In this document: piece after piece, positions 57,261 to 64,000 of the stretch | Layout of the letters: every line of letters begins with the position of its first letter | Numbering within the stretch: position 1 is the stretch's first letter | Origin: Mycocentrospora acerina | Lineage: Eukaryota > Ascomycota > Dothideomycetes > Pleosporales | DNA: 64,000 bases | Direction of reading: 5' to 3' | NCBI GenBank assembly: GCA_022701365.1 | Contig: JAKUHH010000059.1 | Span: forward strand, 1 to 64,000 | Translations under genes and position numbers: made by a program | The notes under the pieces: model-generated | What the model saw: only the letters and a program-made list of their open reading frames with translations | Database searches by the model: none | Told to the model about the DNA's origin: nothing

Positions 57261-57548
57261 TGTAACGACGCAGGTTATAAGAGAGTGATCTGAATAGGGT
57301 CTGAAGTGTCCACTACTAGGCATATAGGAGTGCTGGGACTAGAGGGTAAACTAAAGATACTATTCTCTACACCTATAGGTCTTGTATAAAAGGATATAGA
57401 AAAACTACTCTATAAAGCTACACAGACTGCCTCCCTTATATATCTCTTCTTAGGGTTACTATCTAAGGTAAGTACAAATTAAGTAGCTATTAAATAGGTG
57501 TTAGTTAACTTAGGGGTAATAATAGGATGTAATGTTATAAATATTACA
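57261..57548 (-). repeat. 3' LTR of Gypsy copy 2
   Basis: A 288-bp block from TGTAACGACGCAGG to AATATTACA, the best-preserved of the four LTRs in the window (it keeps CTGAATAGGGTCTGAAGTG and CACTACTAGG). Confidence 0.92.
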
Positions 57549-57989
57549 CTACCCCCCCCTTCCCCTCTGTGTAGGCAAAAAGTCTCTTTTTGCAGAGTTG
57601 TCTTTTATCTGTGTAAGAGAGAGAGAGAAGAAGGGGTAAAGTAAGGTTTAGATAGTGTCTAGGTTTCTTTCTCTTATCCTTGCAAAACCCTTTTGTCTAA
57701 AGTTTATATTACTTCTCCTCTTTGCCTTTCTTTATAGTACAAGTCTCTATCCTATCTAAATATATCCCTTTCTGTATTTAACTCTTATTTACATCTTGCT
57801 GCAAGGTAATCTTTAATAATATTTTAACTTTTACCTTTAGAAAAAAATTTTTTTATTATTGCCTTAACAATTGTCTCTTTTACCTTAAGATAGGTTCTTA
57901 TATATTAAGGCTTTCTTTCTAAAATCTTAATCTCCTTAGCAGTTAGGCTTAACATTTCTTGTACGTATCCTTTGTTAAGCCTTTTTAGT

Positions 57990-58851
57990 AGTGTTTTGCT
58001 AATAAGTATAGCAAAACCACAATTATAACTACAACTACAACAGCAATAACAACAACAACACCAGCAGCATTAGCACCAGCACTAGCACTAGTACCAGCAC
58101 CAGCACCTGCACCTGCACTCACACCCGCCCTTATGCTAATCCCTGTCCCCCCTAGTGCCCTCCTAGTAGCCTTCTAGGTTATCTACATGTAGTGCATGCA
58201 GGCTATTGCCTGTAGGCAATTTATTAAGTTTAAGTTTTATTTAGTAAAGTTAAAGAAATACTGCTATTACATAAAGTAGAATAAGAAGTGTAATCTAGTA
58301 AGTATCTGTATCCTGTCTTATAGTCTTTAGTGCTAATTTCTTAATAAGTGCTGTTATATATTAGACCTAAGTTTAGGTCCTTCTAGCAGGCCTTAAACTT
58401 ATAGAGTAACTCTGTCTATAGCAGTATTAATAATAAGGAAAAGATAGACATAGTTAAGGAGCTTGCTGCTAAGGCAGCCTATTAGCTAGTAATATATATA
58501 CAAGTAGCTAACTCTTAAGTTACTAGTATAACTACAGCAGAAGTTATGCTTATACATTATTAGTTAATAGAGAAGGAGGTTTAGTCCTTGCAGGCAGAGT
58601 TAGAGGAGATTTAGAGGGTAGTAGTAGGCATAAGGGCTATAATAGAAGGGATAGGAAAGAGGATAGAGGAAATAGCAGTAAAGATAGCAGAGATAGTAGC
58701 AGTGTTAGCAAAAGGGGGTAGAAGTAGTAGGGGTAAAGTAGCTGTTAGGGGGAAAGTTAGTAAAGGCAGTAGTAGTAATAATGTAGTAAGGTCTCTAGGC
58801 AAGAGTAAGCTAACAGAGTTTAGCAAGGACGCAGTAATAAGTAGCACCTAA
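57990..58851 (+). pseudogene. Antisense accessory ORF of Gypsy copy 2
   Basis: The 5' part is the Thr/Ala/Pro-coding block (about 58015-58165). A single frame from about 58290 to the TAA at 58849-58851 is interrupted almost only by TAG/TAA at positions where CAG/CAA would fit. The last 78 codons (58615-58848) are open. They encode IRAIIEGIGKRIEEIAVKIA, an amphipathic helix, then a basic Ser/Gly/Lys tail (KGGRSSRGKVAVRGK). The - strand frame at 58611-58847 is its shadow. The C-terminus differs from that of copy 1 but matches the left copy. Confidence 0.6.
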
Positions 58852-61800
58852 ACTATGTCTAAGTTAGGTCTATTAGCTTACGTGTACTATATATATTTAT
58901 AAATAAGAATTATAATCTTTAACTTAATTATCTTCTAAATGTAATATATCTTCTACTCTGTCCTTTTAGGCTTATAACTAGCTCTTTAGTCCTTATAGCA
59001 GGCTTAGCTTCTTTAGATACTTCTTATAGAAAGCCTTTAACTTATAGGAGAATCTTATAAAATTTAAGGCTTTGTACTAAATAAGGTCTAAGTTATGTCT
59101 AACTTAGCTAACTTAATATTTTAGTGTAAATTAATGCACTTTACTAGCAAGTATCTCTTCTACCTCTTACTTCTCTACACTATAAATTAAGCTTCTAAAG
59201 GGTTTTAGTACTTCTTATCTTAGCAAAGGATCTTAAAGATCTTTGCACAAGATACTTAGTAAGAAGATATTATAGATAAGGAAACTTAGAAGTAACTTTA
59301 ACTAATATAAGTAGCTAACTTGCTTTAGTACTTTAAAAGGTCCTTCTTATTGTGTAGATAGCTTTTAGCTAAGCCTTATATTAGTTAAGTTTTTAGTAAA
59401 TAGGTACACTATATCTCTAACTTACTAATCTACTAGTTATTAGTGCTTATTAACTACAGCTTATATTTAAGCATAGGCTTTTTCTATATTATCTTTAGCT
59501 TATTACTACGCGTTGTGCATACAGGTTGTTAATGCAAAGGCGTCTTAGTAGTTAATCTTGTTAAATTGTTTAGCAGAGGGTATAAAGCTCTCTTAATTCT
59601 AACTCTGTTTTAGTTTACTGCTAAAAAAGAGCTAATATAAGGCTATCCTAATAGCGCTGTAGGGGAGAGTTATCTAAGCACAGTTAATTAGAAGTTAGAG
59701 GTTACTCTAGTTATCTTAGTAAAAGGATATAAAGGGCTATAGTCTCTAATTAATATATTTATTTATAATCTCTATTTAGCTGTCTGTTTCTTTATAATAA
59801 GCAGTAAAGAGTTTAACTTTTACACTTATAATTTAGCAGAATTCTAACTAGAAACTAGAGATAAATTAGAGACTGCAGTTAGATACAACTATATCTAAGG
59901 TATGTCTAAAATAGTACACCTATTAAATAAATAAGTTTGCTATGCCTTAGGTATTAATTATCTTATAACATAGAATAGTAATAGCTTATTTAGACAATTA
60001 ATTAATAATTACTATAATCTAGTTATACCTAGCTTAATCTTTTAAGAAATCTTTAAAATTAATGCACAGGTGCTGTATTAGTCTCTTAGAGATAAGTAAT
60101 AAGTGTAGGTAACTTAAGAGACAGGACTGTTTTAGATAACCTCTACAACAAGCAACGCAGTTTTGCATATACTGTTAATAACTAGCCTCTATACCTTTCT
60201 AATAGTACTATTAGGCTAGTAACTAATAGGTCTTTTTAGAGCTAAGGTGTGCAGTAGAGATTTAATTATGTACTTTATAAATAAGCTAGGTACATAAGAG
60301 AGAATCTCTAGACAAGCAAAGTTAGTCTTAGTAGAGTAAGAGTCTGTTACTAATCTAATAGTTATCTAGTAGCTTTACTTATTATTCTTTAAAAGTTAAC
60401 TAGTTTTTGTAGAGAACTATATTTATTAGTTCTAAAGAGTTAAAATCTATAGAGGTAGTGTTAGTTAGTAAAGTATTAATAGACACTATCTATTAAACTT
60501 AAGTTTAGAGGTAAGTCTAGGCTAGATTAGTATTAATTTAGCTATAAAGATAATAGGGCCTAAGTAAGACTTATAATTAAGTGTCTTCTTAGGCAGATTT
60601 TAACTAGCTTAGGTCTTGTTCTTGTTAGCTAAAGATATTAGCTCTCTTATTATTCTTGCCTAGTATATACTTAATTTAGAAATTAAAAAAGGCTAGAGCT
60701 TTAGACTATTATGCTTATCTAGTATTAAGTACCTTAGTAGTTATAAAGTATTCTAAAGCGCAGTAGTCTAAAAGGACTAAGACTTAGGTCTAAATAAAGG
60801 TTAGTTTAGCCTTTTATTTTAAGAAGGCTTAAAGAATAGCAAAAAGTTCCTTATTATATATTTCCTAATTAAGCTTAGCTCTAAATAAGACCTTACTATA
60901 AAAGGCTACAAGGTACTATTTCTTATTAGGATGTTTTTAAGATAACACTCTTGCTGCAACACTATCTAATAAGTCTATTTTAATCTAGGTATTATACTTA
61001 AGTTTAAAATAACATAAAGTTAGTATTACTAAAAAAGCAGTCTTAAAGAGATAGAAAGCCTCTTTGCACTCTAAGGTCTATACAAAAGGTATTATAAGGC
61101 TCTGTAGTATAATAAGAGGTTTTGCTACCTATAAAAACCTAGCAATAAATTAGCAGTAAAAACTAGTAAAGCCTAAGAAAGACTTTATACCTATAATAGT
61201 AGTTAGTCTCTCTTAGTTCTTTAGGGCTTCTACTTTTTCTAGGTTAACCTTAATGCCTTTATTAGTTAATATGTAACTAAGGTACTTTGTACACATAATG
61301 TGAAACTTGCTCTTCTTAATATCTACTTAAAGGCTAGCAGCACGCAGTCTTTCTAGTACCTGCTTTACATGCTGTTTATAGGTAATAGGGTCTTCTAAAT
61401 AGATTAAAATGTTGTCTAAGTAGGCAATATAGAAGTTATTTAGGAAATTAATTAATATATTATTTATATATTATTAGTAGGTTGCAGGGCTGTTGCAGAG
61501 GCTAAAAAGTAGTACCTTACATTTATATATTCTATAATAGGTTTAAAAGGTAGTATATTCTTTAGAATCTAGATCTATATAGATATAGTTAAACGCAGAA
61601 TAAATATTAAACTTAGTAAAGATCTTAGCCTTTAAAGGGCAGGCTAAGAGCTTATCTATGCAGAGAATTAGATAGATATTTTTATAAGTAAGGTTATTTA
61701 GTTTATAATAGTCTACACAAATTTAGAGGTCCCTGTTAGCCTTCTAAACATATAAGATAAGAGATATAAAAGGGCTCTAACTATGCTTAATCTAACCTTT

Positions 61801-64000
61801 TTATAGGTTCTCTTAGATATAGCGCTTAGTTACTTCTAACTCTTCTACATTCTATTTATATAACAGGCTATAGCTATTTAGCAAAGGTTTAGTAAGTATA
61901 ATCTTATAGTTATACAGTTAAAAGTCTAAGAGAGTTTCTATAGCAGTCTTGCTAAAGACATCTTAGAAAAGGTAGTAACAGAAAAGTAATTAGTCTTATA
62001 CTAAGGTTGCATTATTAAGGTTATCTTTTAGCCTTTTTTTATCTAGAATTTAATTAATTTTATAAAGGCTAGTAGTAAAGAATTTTTTTTCTTAGCATTT
62101 TATATTAAAGTAGAAAGCATTAGCAGAAATAAGAGCAATATAAAAAGAAGGTTTAGTAAAGACAAGTTCTAGTAGGGGTTAGATAGGTTTTAGTGTTAGG
62201 TCCTGTGTAATAAGAGGCAAGAACTTCTAACTCTTTAAAAGTTAAAGCATCTCTTAAATCTTATAAATAGCAGTAGTTACACTATACTTCTTTTAATAGT
62301 CCTCTTATTCTTATAGCTTGTCTTATTATATAATATCTAAAGTAATAGTTTTAGCAGGAACTATTTAGTTAAGGGTTATTAAGAGTAGTAGAGCAGGATT
62401 ATACACAGCAGGATAGCAGTCTAGCTAGATAATCTAGGAGTAATCTGTATCTAACTATAGCTTAAAATGCTTTATCTATTTAATTCTAATAATGCAGTCT
62501 TATAAGCTAAGATCTACTATTACAAATAAGCAGTTATAGATCTTTTTTCTATTAATAATTAGATATAAATAGATATACTAAGTTACTAAGAAAGAGATTT
62601 AGTCTTAAAACTCTTTAACAGTAACTTAAAAAGGTAGCTATTAGATAAGAGTTTAAAGAGCTAATAAAATAGAAGTAGCAATTTCTAAATTTAAGCAAAG
62701 ATAACCTTAGGCACTAGTGTTAATTAAGGAGTATAATTAGACCTTAAAGCCTTTAGTGCAAAGAATAGAAAGAAAAAAGAATTATAGTCCTTTAAATAAG
62801 TTTAAGAGACTAAGGTTTAATAAGTTATAATAGTTTAGGCCTAAGAAGGGAGGTCCTCTTAGGTGTCTCTATTTCTTGTCTAATCTTCTTCTTAGTTAAA
62901 GTCTTCTCTTAATTCCTTAACATTCTTATTAAGGTGTTTAAACTTAATCTTCTGTACTTAAGGCAAAAGACACTTACTTATAAAGTGTCTTAGCTTACTA
63001 TAGTTATAGCAATTGCCTAGAGTTAGATTTCTTGCAGGACTAAGAGTCTTAGATATAGGCTAAAGGGCAAGTAAAGGTTAGGGTTATGTTTAGATACAAA
63101 GGTCTGCTTATTAGTATAAATTATAGTTTATTCTTAGTAAGGACTTTTAAATTAGACTTAAATAAAGTTAACTTAGTTTATATATTGTACAGATTGTGCC
63201 TCCTATAGTTAAGACTAAGAGATAGTTCCTTTATTCTATATTAAACACTATTAGGTGTTTAACTATAAGCTTAAAAGAGTTATTTTATTATTGCTTAAAT
63301 CTTAGGCTAGGGATCTGCAAGGTTAGTGTAATCTTTATCTATAAGTAGTAAAACTATTCTATTTTAAGTACTTATCCTCTAATAGCAGCACTAAAGAACT
63401 GTGCTTTAAAAGTAAGAAAAGTTTCTGTCTTATTTATATAAAGTTTATTAAAAGCAGCTTAGCTCTTAGCTCTTTTATTTCCTGTAATAAAATAAGACTT
63501 AAGTAGGTTAATTATATCTTCTACAATCTTAAAATAGTTAGACAAGGTATTAGATAGGTATTAGGGCTCTAGGTACTCTTTAGCTAGGCTAGAAGTATAT
63601 CCTTAGACTAACGCTATGCAGGCGCGCTTACTCTAATAGTAGTCTGCATTAATCTCTAATTAGTTTTAGATTAAGGCTTACTATTAGTAAAAAGTTAAGT
63701 TATAACTATTTTTAAAGACTTTAATAGTAGGTGTTTTTTTAGATAGTTTTGTGCATATAGTATTATTAATTAAAATCTTAGACTAGAACTTTAGAGGTTA
63801 AGGTTATTCTAAGAGAGTTAAAGGTAATTTAGTACTAAGTAAAAGGTAGTCTAAGGTAATTATAGCTTGCTGTAGTTCCTAAATTTCTGCATAAAGCTAG
63901 TCTACTAATTAAGCTAAGTCCTCTTTTCTTTAGTCTAAATCTAGTATAGGTTTAGCACTAGTTCTTACTAGATTAGGGGATAAGGTAGGATTAGACGCTT

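Larger units (their letters stand above)
57261..64000 (-). mobile_element. Gypsy LTR retrotransposon copy 2, cut by the window edge
   Basis: Same family and orientation as 48573-56197, less heavily mutated. The 3' LTR is at 57261-57548, followed by a pyrimidine tract (CTACCCCCCCCTTCCCCTC). An antisense ORF ends at 58851. RT has a clear AYLDNILIYLED (YLDN at 61411-61422). The gag zinc knuckle at 62970-63011 reads C-Y-N-Y-x4-H-x4-C, one Cys mutated to Tyr. The 5' LTR is beyond base 64000. Stops show it is not functional. Confidence 0.88.

Noticed and set aside
58611..58847. 78-codon Leu/Thr-rich frame on the - strand
   Set aside because: It is the shadow of the + strand antisense ORF of Gypsy copy 2, which has the more protein-like composition and ends in a proper stop.

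Overview
The window looks like a filamentous ascomycete (Pezizomycotina) chromosome. Genes carry short introns of about 48-100 bp with GT..AG ends. There is a non-reducing polyketide synthase (NR-PKS), a Zn2Cys6 regulator and an Argonaute relic. The repeats are saturated with TA-rich, stop-rich mutations, with CpA/TpG depleted and CpT/ApG retained, which is the signature expected of repeat-induced point mutation (RIP). No species can be named from sequence alone.

Layout. Bases 1-7080 and 43440-64000 are AT-rich, RIP-degraded retrotransposon DNA. The left flank holds the 3' part of a Gypsy-type LTR element on the + strand. The right flank holds one complete copy of the same family on the - strand (48573-56197, matching LTRs, 5-bp target duplication) and a second copy running off the window (57261-64000). 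The complete copy is nested inside an older chromodomain-bearing Gypsy element. Between the flanks lies a gene island of about 36 kb. Its left part has an intact secreted aspartic protease and a decayed giant helicase/AAA+ ATPase gene. Its centre (14583-34800) is a secondary-metabolite cluster. Its right part has a secreted Cys-rich, Thr-rich protein and an Argonaute pseudogene.

The cluster contains a TE-less NR-PKS (SAT-KS-AT-PT-ACP, about 1809 aa) and a discrete metallo-beta-lactamase-type thioesterase, the pairing used to make aromatic polyketides of the atrochrysone/anthraquinone or related tetracyclic type. It also has an AflR-like Zn2Cys6 regulator, an O-methyltransferase, a cytochrome P450, two NAD(P)-dependent reductases, a FAD monooxygenase, a glutathione transferase and a secreted SnoaL-like protein. 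Eight of the ten genes form four divergent pairs. The motif TCGCCGA (or ACGCCGA) occurs in every one of the six promoter regions of the cluster and was not seen in the promoters of the flanking genes, so it is a good candidate for the binding site of the pathway regulator. The likely product is an O-methylated, oxidised polycyclic aromatic polyketide, but the exact compound cannot be read from the sequence.

The most unusual signals are the shared promoter motif, a long basic/Ala-Pro-Thr-rich ORF encoded antisense to pol at the 3' end of every Gypsy copy, an Argonaute gene destroyed largely by RIP-type nonsense changes, and a small dispersed repeat of about 110 bp, one copy of which has split the Walker B region of the dead AAA+ gene.
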